64,000 nucleotides of DNA from an uncultured Dehalococcoidia bacterium (GCA_951812825.1 OX638324.1:630459-694458), one strand, 5' to 3'; positions 8,070 through 16,624 are shown, numbered from the stretch's first letter. The notes: a model not told the origin generated them from the letters alone. Program-made: numbers and translations.

Positions 8070-9578
8070 ATGACCACCAAACGCGCAGATCTCCTCATTC
8101 GAGGCGGCCTTCTGGTCTCCGGCGACGGCATCTCCCGCTCCGATCTCCTGGTCAACGACGGCAAGGTAACGGAACTGGCGTCTGACCTCTCAGACCGCGA
8201 AGTCAGTCGCACCATCGACGCCTCCGGAAAGTACATTCTCCCTGGCGGCATAGACTCTCACTCCCACCCGATCTTTGGCGATAAGATGGACACCTACTCC
8301 ATGTGCGCCGCCTACGGAGGCGTCACCACCGTTGCCGCCTTCATCGGCTCCGAGACCCACCGCCACGAGCACTTCAACAATCAGTGGGGCATCCGAAAGT
8401 ACAACCCGGACATCGTCAAGGGCTTCATCGAATTCGCCGAGCAGACTTCCTACACCGACTTCACCTGCCACGGCCTGATTACCATGCGCGACAAGGATGA
8501 ACTCCACAAGGTCATCCCGGAACTCGTCAAGCTCGGCGCGTGCTCTTTCAAGCTTTTCATGACTTGGAACCCCTTCGTCCTCCCCACCGAAAACGACTAC
8601 TCCAACCTCATGGCCCTCCCCGACGATCAGGTGATGATGGTGATGCACCACGCAGCCCACAACGGCGGCATGGTCATGGTCCACGCAGAAAACGGCACCT
8701 GCAAGGCATACCTCGAAGACCACTTCAAGGGCCAGGGCCTCACCTCCCCCGAGTACTACCACAAGGCCGCTCCCTCTATTGTCGAGGCTGAGGCGGTCAA
8801 CCGGGCGGCCACCATGGCCCTGGTCACCGGCTCTCCCCTCTACCCCGTCCACCTCAGCTCCGCCGAAGTGGTGCCGGTGCTCGACCACTACAAGCAGAAG
8901 GGACTCCCGCTCTACGGCGAGACCTGCCCCCACTACCTGACGCTAACCGACGACATGATGATTGAGCATGGCTACAAGTACAAGGTGGCGCCGCCCCTGC
9001 GTAACGACCCGGATGTCGACGCAATGTGGCAGGGCGTCGCCAGCGGCAGCCTCAGTACCATCGCCAGCGATTTCACCGGCTACACCAAGAATCTCAAGAT
9101 TACCGGCAGCCTCTCCGGCAGCGTTATAGGCGACGCTCCCGAGCCCGACTCCGACGAAATCGACATCTTCAACGTCGCCGCCGGCCTCAGTACCCTGGAG
9201 TTCATGATGCCCGTCGTCTGGACCCACGGCGTCAACACCGGCAAAATCACCCTCCCCCGTTTCGTCCAGCTTTTCTGCGAAAACCCTGCCAAGATTTTCG
9301 GCATCTGGCCCAAGAAGGGCGCCCTCCAAGTCGGCTCCGACGCCGATGTCGTCCTCTGGGACCCCGCTCGAATGGAGACCGTTGGCAAGGAGCACGGAAT
9401 CAGCGACCTCAACACCTTCGAGGGCATGGAGCTCGTCGGCTTCCCGGTCATGACCATGGTCCGCGGCGAAGTCGTCATCAACGACGGCAAGGTTGTGGGC
9501 AAACAGGGCCGCGCCAAGTTCGCCCCAAGAGACCCCAACGCCGCCGCCTACGCCCCCCACGGCCCCACCGCCGACTAA
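8070..9578 (+). CDS. Dihydropyrimidinase / D-hydantoinase
   Basis: 502-residue cyclic amidohydrolase. The HxH metal site is in GGIDSHSHP (about His64 and His66). The carboxylated Lys is in CSFKLFMTW (about residue 161). Other ligands are His in YPVHLSSAE and Asp in ASDFTGY. Together they mark the binuclear hydantoinase/dihydropyrimidinase family, which opens hydantoin or dihydropyrimidine rings to N-carbamoyl amino acids. GGAGG lies 11 nt before the ATG. No carbamoylase partner is adjacent. The substrate range cannot be given from sequence. Confidence 0.9.
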   Translation: MTTKRADLLIRGGLLVSGDGISRSDLLVNDGKVTELASDLSDREVSRTIDASGKYILPGGIDSHSHPIFGDKMDTYSMCAAYGGVTTVAAFIGSETHRHEHFNNQWGIRKYNPDIVKGFIEFAEQTSYTDFTCHGLITMRDKDELHKVIPELVKLGACSFKLFMTWNPFVLPTENDYSNLMALPDDQVMMVMHHAAHNGGMVMVHAENGTCKAYLEDHFKGQGLTSPEYYHKAAPSIVEAEAVNRAATMALVTGSPLYPVHLSSAEVVPVLDHYKQKGLPLYGETCPHYLTLTDDMMIEHGYKYKVAPPLRNDPDVDAMWQGVASGSLSTIASDFTGYTKNLKITGSLSGSVIGDAPEPDSDEIDIFNVAAGLSTLEFMMPVVWTHGVNTGKITLPRFVQLFCENPAKIFGIWPKKGALQVGSDADVVLWDPARMETVGKEHGISDLNTFEGMELVGFPVMTMVRGEVVINDGKVVGKQGRAKFAPRDPNAAAYAPHGPTAD

Positions 9579-9613
9579 CTGATCCCCCAATGCGTAACCG
9601 TCATCCCCACTTA

Positions 9614-9653
9614 TCCCTTCCCCCTAGACGGGGAAAGGTTGGGATTGGGGTGA
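9614..9653. repeat. Interspersed repeat C, copy 1
   Basis: Element made of CCTTCCCC, a short loop and GGGGAAAGGTTGGGATTGGGGTGA, able to form a hairpin. Related copies lie at 15112, 18461, 18511 and 61360. It fills the gap between the hydantoinase and the DUF402 gene. Confidence 0.75.
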
Positions 9654-9759
9654 AGCATGCTCCCCATTGGTATCTTCCGCTCCCACCGGGGCATAGTCCC
9701 CCATCCCTTACACCCGCAATCATCGTCAAAGGTCTCCACGTCTCCTCTCTGCACTCTAA

Positions 9760-10284
9760 ATGAACCTCGATCACCCACGCCCAATCCAAATGCTCTCCAC
9801 CAAATACGACGGCTCTCTCCGCGAATCCTACACGGGCCTCCTGCTTGACCAAATCGGTTCCCTCATTCGCCTACAGGTTCCATCAGCAACCCCCATCTTC
9901 CGAGGAATCGACCGTCATGAAGTATCCGCCAACGACGCCATCGAAATCTACTTCACGGACCGCTGGTACAACGTCTTGCACTTCCTGGAACACGGAGTAA
10001 ACAACTACCTCTGGTACGCAAATATCTCCACGCCCGCAACCTTCGACGGAACAACCCTTCAGTGGATAGACTTGGACATTGACGTCGGCTGCCGCCTCGA
10101 CGGCTCTATCCAGTCCCTTGACTTCGACGAATTCCAAGAAAACCGCATGTCGATGAGCTACCCCGATGACCTCATAGAACAAGCCCTTGCCGCCCACAAT
10201 GAAGTAATCCAACTCGCCAAATCCGGGGCCTCCCCCTTCAACCGCCCAGCCCAACTTCGTCACTGGATAAACCACCTTGAATGA
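9760..10284 (+). CDS. DUF402 domain protein
   Basis: 174 residues. The centre (DRWYNVLHFLEHG, then LWYANISTPATFDG and LQWIDLDIDV) matches the DUF402 fold, a small barrel found in FomD-like and Ntdp-type nucleoside di/triphosphate phosphatases with two acidic metal-binding clusters. The first ~50 residues carry no recognised motif. The start is the first ATG after a stretch of intergenic repeat and has no clear ribosome binding site. It overlaps or abuts the following acetyltransferase gene. A phosphatase role is inference. Confidence 0.65.
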   Translation: MNLDHPRPIQMLSTKYDGSLRESYTGLLLDQIGSLIRLQVPSATPIFRGIDRHEVSANDAIEIYFTDRWYNVLHFLEHGVNNYLWYANISTPATFDGTTLQWIDLDIDVGCRLDGSIQSLDFDEFQENRMSMSYPDDLIEQALAAHNEVIQLAKSGASPFNRPAQLRHWINHLE

Positions 10285-10297
10285 TGGAAATCGCGAA

Positions 10298-10727
10298 ATG
10301 CCAGAACTACAAATCCGCCCCTACCACGAATCCGACGAAACCGCCGTAGTCGCCCTCTGGCGTAAGTGCGGTCTCGTCGTCCCCTGGAACGACCCCGGCA
10401 AAGACATCCGTCGCAAACTCACCGTCCAGCGAGACATGTTCCTGGTCGGGCTTGGTCGACAACAAGGTCGTAGCAGCAGTCATGGCCGGCTACGAAGGCC
10501 ATCGCGGCTGGATCAACTACCTCGCCGTCGACCCATCCTGCCAGAAGAAAGGCTACGGCCGACTCATGATGGACGCTGCGGAAGCCCGGCTGAGAAAGTT
10601 GGGCTGCCCCAAAATCAACCTCCAAATCAGGACCTCAAACACCCACGTCATCGACTTCTACAAAGCCCTCGGCTACACCGTGGACGACGTAGTCAGCATG
10701 GGCAAACGCCTCTACCCGGACACGTAG
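10298..10727 (+). pseudogene. GNAT acetyltransferase (YpeA-like), frameshifted
   Basis: Two frames together make one GNAT protein of about 142 residues. The first (MPELQIRPYHESDETAVVAL to DMFLVGL) is in frame with the ATG at 10298. The second resumes as VDNKVVAAVMAGYEGHRGW and holds the acetyl-CoA loop LAVDPSCQKKGYGRLMM and the C-terminal FYKALGYTVDD. Removing one G near 10454-10456 (CTTGGTCGAC to CTTGTCGAC) restores a single frame. It is either a true +1 frameshift or an assembly error. Its last 68 bp are duplicated at 12548-12615. Confidence 0.75.
10660..10727 (+). repeat. Direct repeat, acetyltransferase 3' end (copy 1)
   Basis: 68 bp encoding KALGYTVDDVVSMGKRL and the stop codon. It is repeated at 12548-12615 with six substitutions, five of them transitions and most synonymous. 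Copy 1 is in its native context. Confidence 0.85.
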
Positions 10728-10748
10728 AGTACCTTCAAGGATCCTTCC

Positions 10749-11468
10749 ATGACAGACCTCCATAACAGCCACGCACTGAAGAACATCAAGACAGTCTCCC
10801 TTGATGTCGACAACACACTATGGGACTTCGAATCCGCCATGACAAACGCTCTGGCCCTCACCCTGCAGCGCATTAGTCAGACCGTTCCCATCGAATCCGC
10901 CCTGCAATTGACAGTGGGCAAAATGGCCCATATCAGGGATGAGGTTTCTCAGCAAATGGGCGGCGATGCCACCGGACTCGAAAGAATCCGCCACGCTGCC
11001 TTCGTCAAAACCCTCGAAACCATCGGACACCCAGACCGAGAATTTGCAACCGAGTTGTACCAGATCTACATGGAAGCTCGATTCGCCACAGTAAGGCCCT
11101 TTCCAGAAGTGCCAGCCGCCCTGACTCAATTGGCAGACCGATTCCAACTCGGTGTAATCTCCAACGGCAATACCCGCCCGGACAGGTTTGGCTTGCCCAG
11201 CGTCTTCGATTTCGTCGTTTTCGCCACCGACTGCGGTGTTTTCAAGCCCGACCCTCGCATCTTCAAGTTCGCCCTCCACAAAATCAATCGCAATCCGGAA
11301 GAAGTCCTCCACGTCGGAGATTCCCTCGAAAACGACGTCTCGGGTGCAAACAACTCCGGCCTCCGCAGCGCCTGGCTAAACAGACACAACACAACCAACA
11401 CCACCTCAATCACCCCAGACCTTGAAGTAACGGATCTGGAAGAACTGGCAAGAATGCTCGTGTCTTAA
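10749..11468 (+). CDS. HAD-superfamily hydrolase
   Basis: 239 residues. Motif I is SLDVDNTLWDF with the nucleophile Asp at about residue 19 and the acid/base Asp at about 21. Motif II is the Asn of VISNGNTRP, and motif III/IV are the Lys of VFKPDPRIF and LHVGDSLENDVSGA. A helical cap between motifs I and II marks subfamily IA (phosphoglycolate phosphatase, pyrophosphatase and haloacid dehalogenase types). A phosphomonoesterase is the safest reading. It starts 21 nt after the acetyltransferase stop. Confidence 0.85.
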   Translation: MTDLHNSHALKNIKTVSLDVDNTLWDFESAMTNALALTLQRISQTVPIESALQLTVGKMAHIRDEVSQQMGGDATGLERIRHAAFVKTLETIGHPDREFATELYQIYMEARFATVRPFPEVPAALTQLADRFQLGVISNGNTRPDRFGLPSVFDFVVFATDCGVFKPDPRIFKFALHKINRNPEEVLHVGDSLENDVSGANNSGLRSAWLNRHNTTNTTSITPDLEVTDLEELARMLVS

Positions 11469-11560
11469 CGACGTAGAGACTGAATTCTCACAACGGCCAA
11501 GCGTCGAACCTGGAATTCCGAGTACAATTCTCAAATGACCAATATCGCAGGAGACCTCTG

Positions 11561-12253
11561 TTGAGGGCAATGGATCCAGACACAGTCTCGGCCCGCTGGG
11601 ACAAGCTATACCGCAGCGGCCGATACGATAACGACCCTCCCATTCCCTTCGTAAAGCGCATACTCCACAACCTCGAAGAATTCTCCTTGCTGAAAAGCAC
11701 GGGACTCTACATCGGTTGCGGAAACGGCCGAAACTACCTACCCCTTATAAACTCCGGCCTCCATATCTATGGCGTCGACATTTCGGCCGAGTCCCTGAGG
11801 CAATTAACAACAAAGGAACCAGCCGTCGCAGAATTGCTAGTCCATGCCGACTTTCGGAAGTTCCAACATCAGCGAAAATTTGACTACATCATCGCCATTC
11901 AGGTCTTTCAGCATGGCTACAGTGCAGACATTGATAGATATTTCGCCAACGTCAGGTCCATGCTCATGCCAGGAGGCCTCTTTTTCCTTCGCGTCAACGC
12001 CGCGTCGACCCAGATCTACCGATCACACACAATTGCTGAGCAGAACGAATTCGGCGGGATAACGGTAATCTACGACGCTGGCTCCAAGCAGGGAATGCCC
12101 GTCCACTTCTATAGTCGGGAAGAAATACTCAACCTCACCCGCGGCGGTTTTGAAGTCGTGAATCAGCTCCGGGAAGTAGTCACTCATAGGACTCCGCCAG
12201 AAACGGGATTCTGGTCACAATGGGAAGGGATCTGGCGCCGCTGTATCAGGTGA
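11561..12253 (+). CDS. Class I SAM-dependent methyltransferase
   Basis: 230 residues. Motif I is GLYIGCGNGRNYLPL, followed by an acidic end of strand 2 (YGVDIS), and FDYIIAIQVFQH as the post-II region. This is a Methyltransf_11/25-like Rossmann fold. The start is taken as TTG because AGGAGA lies 7 nt before it; an ATG three codons later has poor spacing. The substrate is unknown. It lies in a region of lower GC with an IS remnant immediately after it. Confidence 0.75.
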   Translation: MRAMDPDTVSARWDKLYRSGRYDNDPPIPFVKRILHNLEEFSLLKSTGLYIGCGNGRNYLPLINSGLHIYGVDISAESLRQLTTKEPAVAELLVHADFRKFQHQRKFDYIIAIQVFQHGYSADIDRYFANVRSMLMPGGLFFLRVNAASTQIYRSHTIAEQNEFGGITVIYDAGSKQGMPVHFYSREEILNLTRGGFEVVNQLREVVTHRTPPETGFWSQWEGIWRRCIR

Positions 12254-12360
12254 ACCCCCTCCCCCTGATCTCGTTCAGATAGATATGAGACGAATGGAGT
12301 TGTAAGGGAAATAGAAAGGGACCATCCTTTGGGTGAGATAGACCGAAGGAGGCCCCTTTC

Positions 12361-12547
12361 ATGAGGGTAGTAGGACTACCCAAATCATTCTATCAGCTTT
12401 CGAAGAAGGTCCCACCGGATCTGGACGGGAAAGCGCAAGATCGGATGAGGTGGGTGAGTGGCTGGAATAGATTGAGGCAACGGGGAGTGACGGCAACGGA
12501 AGCAGCAGAGGCACTGGGACTGTCACGCTGTAGCCTGTACCGGTGGG
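12361..12547 (+). mobile_element. Insertion-sequence remnant: N-terminus of an HTH transposase
   Basis: About 62 codons from an ATG with AAGGAGG eleven nt upstream. The frame ends in a helix-turn-helix (GVTATEAAEALGLSRCSLYRW), the arrangement at the start of IS481/IS3-type and related transposases, which continue with an integrase catalytic core. That core is absent: at about 12548 the frame passes directly into the 3' end of an acetyltransferase gene. The upstream 12290-12360 may be the IS leader; no terminal inverted repeat could be identified with confidence. Confidence 0.6.
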
Positions 12548-12615
12548 ACAAAGCCCTCGGCTACACTGTGGACGACGTGGTCAGCATGGGCAAACGTCTC
12601 AACCCGGATATGTAG
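12548..12615 (+). repeat. Direct repeat, acetyltransferase 3' end fused to transposase fragment (copy 2)
   Basis: Second copy of the 68-bp segment at 10660-10727. It is joined in frame to the transposase fragment, so the ORF 12361-12615 encodes an 84-residue chimera ending DKALGYTVDDVVSMGKRL plus four residues. Microhomology ACAAAGCC lies at the junction. The next methyltransferase starts 9 nt after its stop. Confidence 0.8.
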
Positions 12616-12623
12616 GGTCGCTT

Positions 12624-13247
12624 ATGGCAGAAGATCCTAGAAAAATAGTCGAGGAAGGCTATGACCTTGTAGCCGCTGCATATTCACGCCTCGAGAGGGA
12701 AAACCAGTGGCCTCGTATGAGATGGCTTAGCAAGGTGTTGTCAAGACTGGCGCCAGGGAGCTCGGTCCTCGATTTGGGATGTGGATCTGGCGACCCGGCA
12801 GACATTGAGATTGCCCGGCTTCATCATGTCATCGGCGTGGACTTATCAAAAGCCCAAATTGGCTTGGCACGCCAAAACATTCCTAAAGGTCGATTCATAC
12901 ACGAAGACCTCAGTTCGCTAGACTTCCCCGATGAATCCTTTGATGCTGTAGTGTCCTTTTATACATTGGAGCACCTCCCCAGAGAACAGCACGGGCCAAT
13001 ATTACAACAAATCCACAGTTGGCTCAGACCGGAAGGTCTCTTGCTGTTTAGCTACGAAAAGGGTGACAGGAACGACGTTACAGTTGAGTGGCTAGGTGCC
13101 CCAATGTTCTTCAGCATGTACGACCCTAAGACCATAATGAGGCTGGTAAAGGACGCAGGTTTCGATATCATCGAAGCAGATGTAGAGAGTCAACTTGAGC
13201 AAAATCGTGAAGTGAGTTATCTTTGGATTCTAGCTCGTAGGAAGTGA
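12624..13247 (+). CDS. Class I SAM-dependent methyltransferase (Methyltransf_11 type)
   Basis: 207 residues from MAEDPRKIVEEGYD. Motif I is SVLDLGCGSGDPA, then IGVDLSKAQI (acidic residue binding the SAM ribose), and SFDAVVSFYTLEHL as motif IV. The frame is open upstream into the IS chimera, but those codons are out of frame with it and not methyltransferase-like. The ATG at 12624 has only a weak ribosome-binding site (TAGGGTC). Codon use is less C-ended than in flanking catabolic genes, consistent with transfer. The substrate is unknown. Confidence 0.8.
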   Translation: MAEDPRKIVEEGYDLVAAAYSRLERENQWPRMRWLSKVLSRLAPGSSVLDLGCGSGDPADIEIARLHHVIGVDLSKAQIGLARQNIPKGRFIHEDLSSLDFPDESFDAVVSFYTLEHLPREQHGPILQQIHSWLRPEGLLLFSYEKGDRNDVTVEWLGAPMFFSMYDPKTIMRLVKDAGFDIIEADVESQLEQNREVSYLWILARRK

Positions 13248-13259
13248 TTCACTGCAGCA

Positions 13260-14150
13260 ATGTCATCCAGCCATCGAAACAGCTTTCTCAAAGGCCACGC
13301 GCTGGGTAATGACTACATAGTCATGGATCCCGCTAACTTGGACTTTCAACTCACCCCAAATGCAATACGATTAATCTGTGATCGAACTAGAGGCGTTGGA
13401 AGCGATGGAATAGTTGGCATTGAAAGTTCGGACAAAGCCGACTTCGGCATATCCATCTTTAACGCTGATGGCAGTGAAGCAGAAATTTCGGGAAATGGCT
13501 TGCGCATCTTCGGTCTTTATGTGCTCAAGGCTGGCCAAACAGCGCAAAAAGAATTCAACGTTGAGACCCAGGCAGGGATCCACCGCGTGCGTCTGGAGGT
13601 CGCCGAAAATGGAGAAGTCCTAAAGTCCTCGGCAAGTATGGGTAGGGCTAGCTTCAAGCCCGAAGACCTTCCGTGCACACTCGGTGTGTCTGAACTAATC
13701 AAGCAGCCTATAGAAGCCCGGAGCCGCCGATTCTACTTCACCGGTGTGAGCGTTGGAAATCCCCACTGCGTTGTTTTCAGTCGGCCGGGTCAGGATTGGA
13801 CGCGAGACGATCTGCTCGCACTTGGTCCTGCAATCGAAAATCACCTCCTGTTTCCGAATCGAGTGAACGTACAGCTGGCTTCGGTCGTGGGCAATTACGC
13901 CATCAAGATAATGATCTGGGAGAGGGGGTCAGGCGAGACTTCAGCATCGGGGTCATCGTCCTGTGCTGCGGCAAGCGCAGCGGTACGACTCGGTATGGTT
14001 AGAAGTCCGGTTCTCGTAAAGGCACCAGGCGGAAACGTATATGTAGAAGTGGATAGAGAATTCAATCTGATGCTCAACGGGCCCGTATCTCCGGTATGTG
14101 AAGGATTCCTTAGTCCATTCTTCGTCAAGACTGTGAGTAGTGGTGAATAG
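13260..14150 (+). CDS. dapF: Diaminopimelate epimerase homologue with Ser in place of both catalytic Cys
   Basis: 296 residues, two-domain DapF fold. FLKGHALGNDYIVMD, GVGSDGIV, FNADGSEAE, SVGNPHCVVF, NRVNVQ and WERGSGET are all present and in order. DapF epimerises LL- to meso-diaminopimelate with two cysteines as acid and base. Here the first (normally E-x-C-G-N-G) reads EISGNG and the second (normally A-C-G) reads SASGSSSC, both TCG serine codons. The enzyme may therefore be inactive, act on another substrate, or use a variant chemistry. No other lysine gene is nearby. Composition is lower in GC than its neighbours. Confidence 0.8.
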   Translation: MSSSHRNSFLKGHALGNDYIVMDPANLDFQLTPNAIRLICDRTRGVGSDGIVGIESSDKADFGISIFNADGSEAEISGNGLRIFGLYVLKAGQTAQKEFNVETQAGIHRVRLEVAENGEVLKSSASMGRASFKPEDLPCTLGVSELIKQPIEARSRRFYFTGVSVGNPHCVVFSRPGQDWTRDDLLALGPAIENHLLFPNRVNVQLASVVGNYAIKIMIWERGSGETSASGSSSCAAASAAVRLGMVRSPVLVKAPGGNVYVEVDREFNLMLNGPVSPVCEGFLSPFFVKTVSSGE

Positions 14151-14235
14151 CAGACAACGGCTACTGCACGACACTCAGTATTGAGAATGCCTTCAGGGCT
14201 AACAGCCCCCCTCGCCATCCCCTCCCTCAACGCGC

Positions 14236-14241
14236 TATAAT
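14236..14241 (+). promoter_or_regulatory. Putative -10 box before NHL protein gene
   Basis: A perfect TATAAT 30 nt before the ATG at 14272, in otherwise GC-rich DNA. No convincing -35 hexamer is seen at 16-18 nt. Confidence 0.35.
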
Positions 14242-14271
14242 GCCTCCACCCCCACATTCAGGAGGCGCCCC

Positions 14272-15099
14272 ATGCCCAACCGCACCATCTTCGGCACCAC
14301 CGACCGCTGGGAAGTCAACTACCCCTTCGGCAATCTCCCCCAGGGCTGGTCCTACGGCAACGTCAGCCACGTCGCCACCGACTCCCAAAACCGCGTCTAC
14401 GTCTACCAGCGCAAAGACCCCCCCATGCTCATCTTCGACACAAACGGCAACCTCCTCAACACCTGGGGCGACGGCCTGCTCATGGACGCCCACGGCATCT
14501 TCATCGACAACAACGACGACGTTTTCCTCATCGACCGCAACGCCCACGAGGTCTTCAAGTTCTCCAACGACGGCAAAATTCTCCTCCGCATGGGCAACCG
14601 CGAACGCGCCTCCCTCCAGGCCCCCTTCAACTCCCCCGCCGATGTCTGCATCTCCGGCAACGGCGATATCTATGTCGCCGACGGCTACGGCAACTCCATC
14701 GTCCACCGCTTCTCCGCCGAAGGCAAGCACCTGGGCTCCTGGGGCGAACGCGGCAGCGGCCCCGGCCAGTTCACCACCCCCCACGGCATCTGGGCCGACA
14801 AGAATGACAAGATCTACGTCTGCGACCGCGAAAATAACCGCGTCCAGATCTTCAGCCCCGAGGGCGACTACTTCACCGAGTGGGGCGACCTCTACCACCC
14901 CATGGACATCTTCATCGACTCCAAAGACCGCGTCTTCGTCACCGACCAGACCCCCCGCTTTTCGGTCTTCGACCTCAACGGCAAACTCATAGACCGAAGC
15001 ATGTCTCCCGACGTCGGCCACGGTGCCTGCATCGACAACCTCGGCAACCTCTACATGTCCGGCAACGTCCGCAGCGTCGCCAAATTCACCAAGCAATAA
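14272..15099 (+). CDS. NHL-repeat beta-propeller protein
   Basis: 275 residues made of repeated units of roughly 40-50 residues: HVATDSQNRVYVYQR, HGIFIDNNDDVFLIDR, DVCISGNGDIYVADGYGN, HGIWADKNDKIYVCDRENNR and DIFIDSKDRVFVTDQ. These are NHL blades, giving a six-bladed propeller as in peptidyl-alpha-hydroxyglycine alpha-amidating lyase. There is no signal peptide, so it is cytoplasmic as annotated. Such proteins are common near amidohydrolases in Chloroflexota and their role is unknown. GGAGG lies 8 nt before the start. Confidence 0.8.
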   Translation: MPNRTIFGTTDRWEVNYPFGNLPQGWSYGNVSHVATDSQNRVYVYQRKDPPMLIFDTNGNLLNTWGDGLLMDAHGIFIDNNDDVFLIDRNAHEVFKFSNDGKILLRMGNRERASLQAPFNSPADVCISGNGDIYVADGYGNSIVHRFSAEGKHLGSWGERGSGPGQFTTPHGIWADKNDKIYVCDRENNRVQIFSPEGDYFTEWGDLYHPMDIFIDSKDRVFVTDQTPRFSVFDLNGKLIDRSMSPDVGHGACIDNLGNLYMSGNVRSVAKFTKQ

Positions 15100-15111
15100 C
15101 CTCCCTCTTCT

Positions 15112-15150
15112 TCCTTCCCCCTCCATGGGGGAAGGTTAGGATGGGGGTGA
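15112..15150. repeat. Interspersed repeat C, copy 2
   Basis: CCTTCCCCCTCCATGGGGGAAGG hairpin followed by TTAGGATGGGGGTGA, in the gap between the NHL gene and the amidase. Same family as 9614 and 18511. Confidence 0.8.
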
Positions 15151-15186
15151 CTCCCTCTTCCCAAATCCCACCGGAGCGTGAACCAC

Positions 15187-16587
15187 ATGACCACCCAGGA
15201 CCTGACCTCCCTGACCCTCACCGAAGCCTCGAACCTCATTAAGGCTCAAAAACTCTCCCCCGTCGAACTCACCCAGGCGTGCCTCGACCGCATCGACGCC
15301 GTCGATGGCAAGCTCAACTCCTTCCTCACTCTCTGCCGGAACGAGGCCCTAGCCGCTGCCCACTACGCCGAAAGGGAAATCTCCAACGGCCGGCATGTCG
15401 GCGACTTCCACGGCATCCCCTACGCCGTCAAAGACATCTACAACACCGCCGGCATCCGCACCACCAACGGCTCCAAGGTCTTCAAGGACAACGTCCCCGA
15501 AGCCGATTGCACCGCCGTCGCGAATCTCAACAACTCCGGCGGCGTCCTCGTCGGCAAGAATCACTGCCTCGAGTTCGCCTGCGGCAACCACCACGAAATC
15601 CACGGCGAAGTCCACAACCCCTGGAACCTCGACCACTCCCCCGGCGGCTCCTCCAGCGGCTCCGGCGCCGCCGTCGCCGCCTGCCTCATCTTCGGCTCCA
15701 TGGGCTCCTGCACCGGCGGCTCCATCCGCGGCCCCGCCTCAAACTGCAGCATTGTCGGCCACAAGCCCACCTACGGCCTCGTCAGCCGCCACGGCGTCTT
15801 TGCCCTCAGCTGGTCCCTCGACCACGCAGGCCCCATGACCCGCACCGTCGAGGACTGCGCCATCATGCTCCAGGCCGTCGCAGGCTACGACCCCAAGGAC
15901 CCCTCCTCCGTCGCCAACCCCGGCGTCGACTACCGCGCAGCCCTCACCGGCAACATCCGCGGCCTCCGAATCGGCATCCCCAAGGAACTCAACGAAGGCT
16001 GTGACGACGCAATAGCGTCCCTCATCCAGGACGCTATCGCCGTCCTCATGGACCTCGGCGCGGACATTCGCGAGGTATCCCTCCCCGTCTCCGGGGCCCA
16101 CGCCACCTTGGCCGGCAGCGTCATCACTTGGAGCGAGGAAGCCCAGGTCCATGCCCCCTGGTTCGACCAGATCCAGGACTACACGGAAGGCGCCCGCCAG
16201 AAGGTCCTCACCGGCGCCGTTGTCACAGGCATGCAGTACCACAAGGCCCAGCAGATCCGACGCATGGTCATAGACGAAATGAACACCGTCCTCAAGCAGG
16301 TCGACCTACTCGTCGGCCCCGTTGCCACATCCGCTCCCGGCCCCCTGCCCACCGGCCCGGCTCCAGGAACGAAGGCCGCCGATTCAGTCGCGGCGGAGCG
16401 CAGCTTCTCCCGTCCCTACAACATGACCGGCACCCCCGCCGTCAGCGTCCCCTGCGGCTTCACCCCGGAGGGTCTGCCCATCGGCCTCCAGATCGCCGGG
16501 CGTTTCCTGGACGACGCTACCGTCCTCCGTGCCGCCCATGCTTATGAGCAGGCAACCCCGTGGCACACCATGCACCCCGACCTCTAA
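15187..16587 (+). CDS. Amidase signature family hydrolase
   Basis: 466 residues with the Ser-cisSer-Lys triad: Lys in YAVKDIYNTAGI (about 82), the GGSSSGSG loop (about 153-160) and the nucleophile in GGSIRGPAS (about 179). Members include GatA, AtzE/AtzF and other amide or urea-derivative hydrolases. The gene is isolated from gatB/gatC, so a catabolic amidase is more likely than the tRNA amidotransferase. A GTG at 15178 is in frame, but a GGAG box fits the ATG at 15187 better. It is followed by a 61-residue ORF that may be its partner. Confidence 0.88.
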   Translation: MTTQDLTSLTLTEASNLIKAQKLSPVELTQACLDRIDAVDGKLNSFLTLCRNEALAAAHYAEREISNGRHVGDFHGIPYAVKDIYNTAGIRTTNGSKVFKDNVPEADCTAVANLNNSGGVLVGKNHCLEFACGNHHEIHGEVHNPWNLDHSPGGSSSGSGAAVAACLIFGSMGSCTGGSIRGPASNCSIVGHKPTYGLVSRHGVFALSWSLDHAGPMTRTVEDCAIMLQAVAGYDPKDPSSVANPGVDYRAALTGNIRGLRIGIPKELNEGCDDAIASLIQDAIAVLMDLGADIREVSLPVSGAHATLAGSVITWSEEAQVHAPWFDQIQDYTEGARQKVLTGAVVTGMQYHKAQQIRRMVIDEMNTVLKQVDLLVGPVATSAPGPLPTGPAPGTKAADSVAAERSFSRPYNMTGTPAVSVPCGFTPEGLPIGLQIAGRFLDDATVLRAAHAYEQATPWHTMHPDL

Positions 16588-16624
16588 TCCCCCACGATCT
16601 AATGAGACGAAAGGAGGCCCTCTC

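Noticed and set aside
15178-16587. Amidase as GatA of the Glu-tRNA(Gln) amidotransferase
   Set aside because: No gatB or recognisable gatC adjacent, and the neighbourhood is catabolic; kept as a generic amidase.
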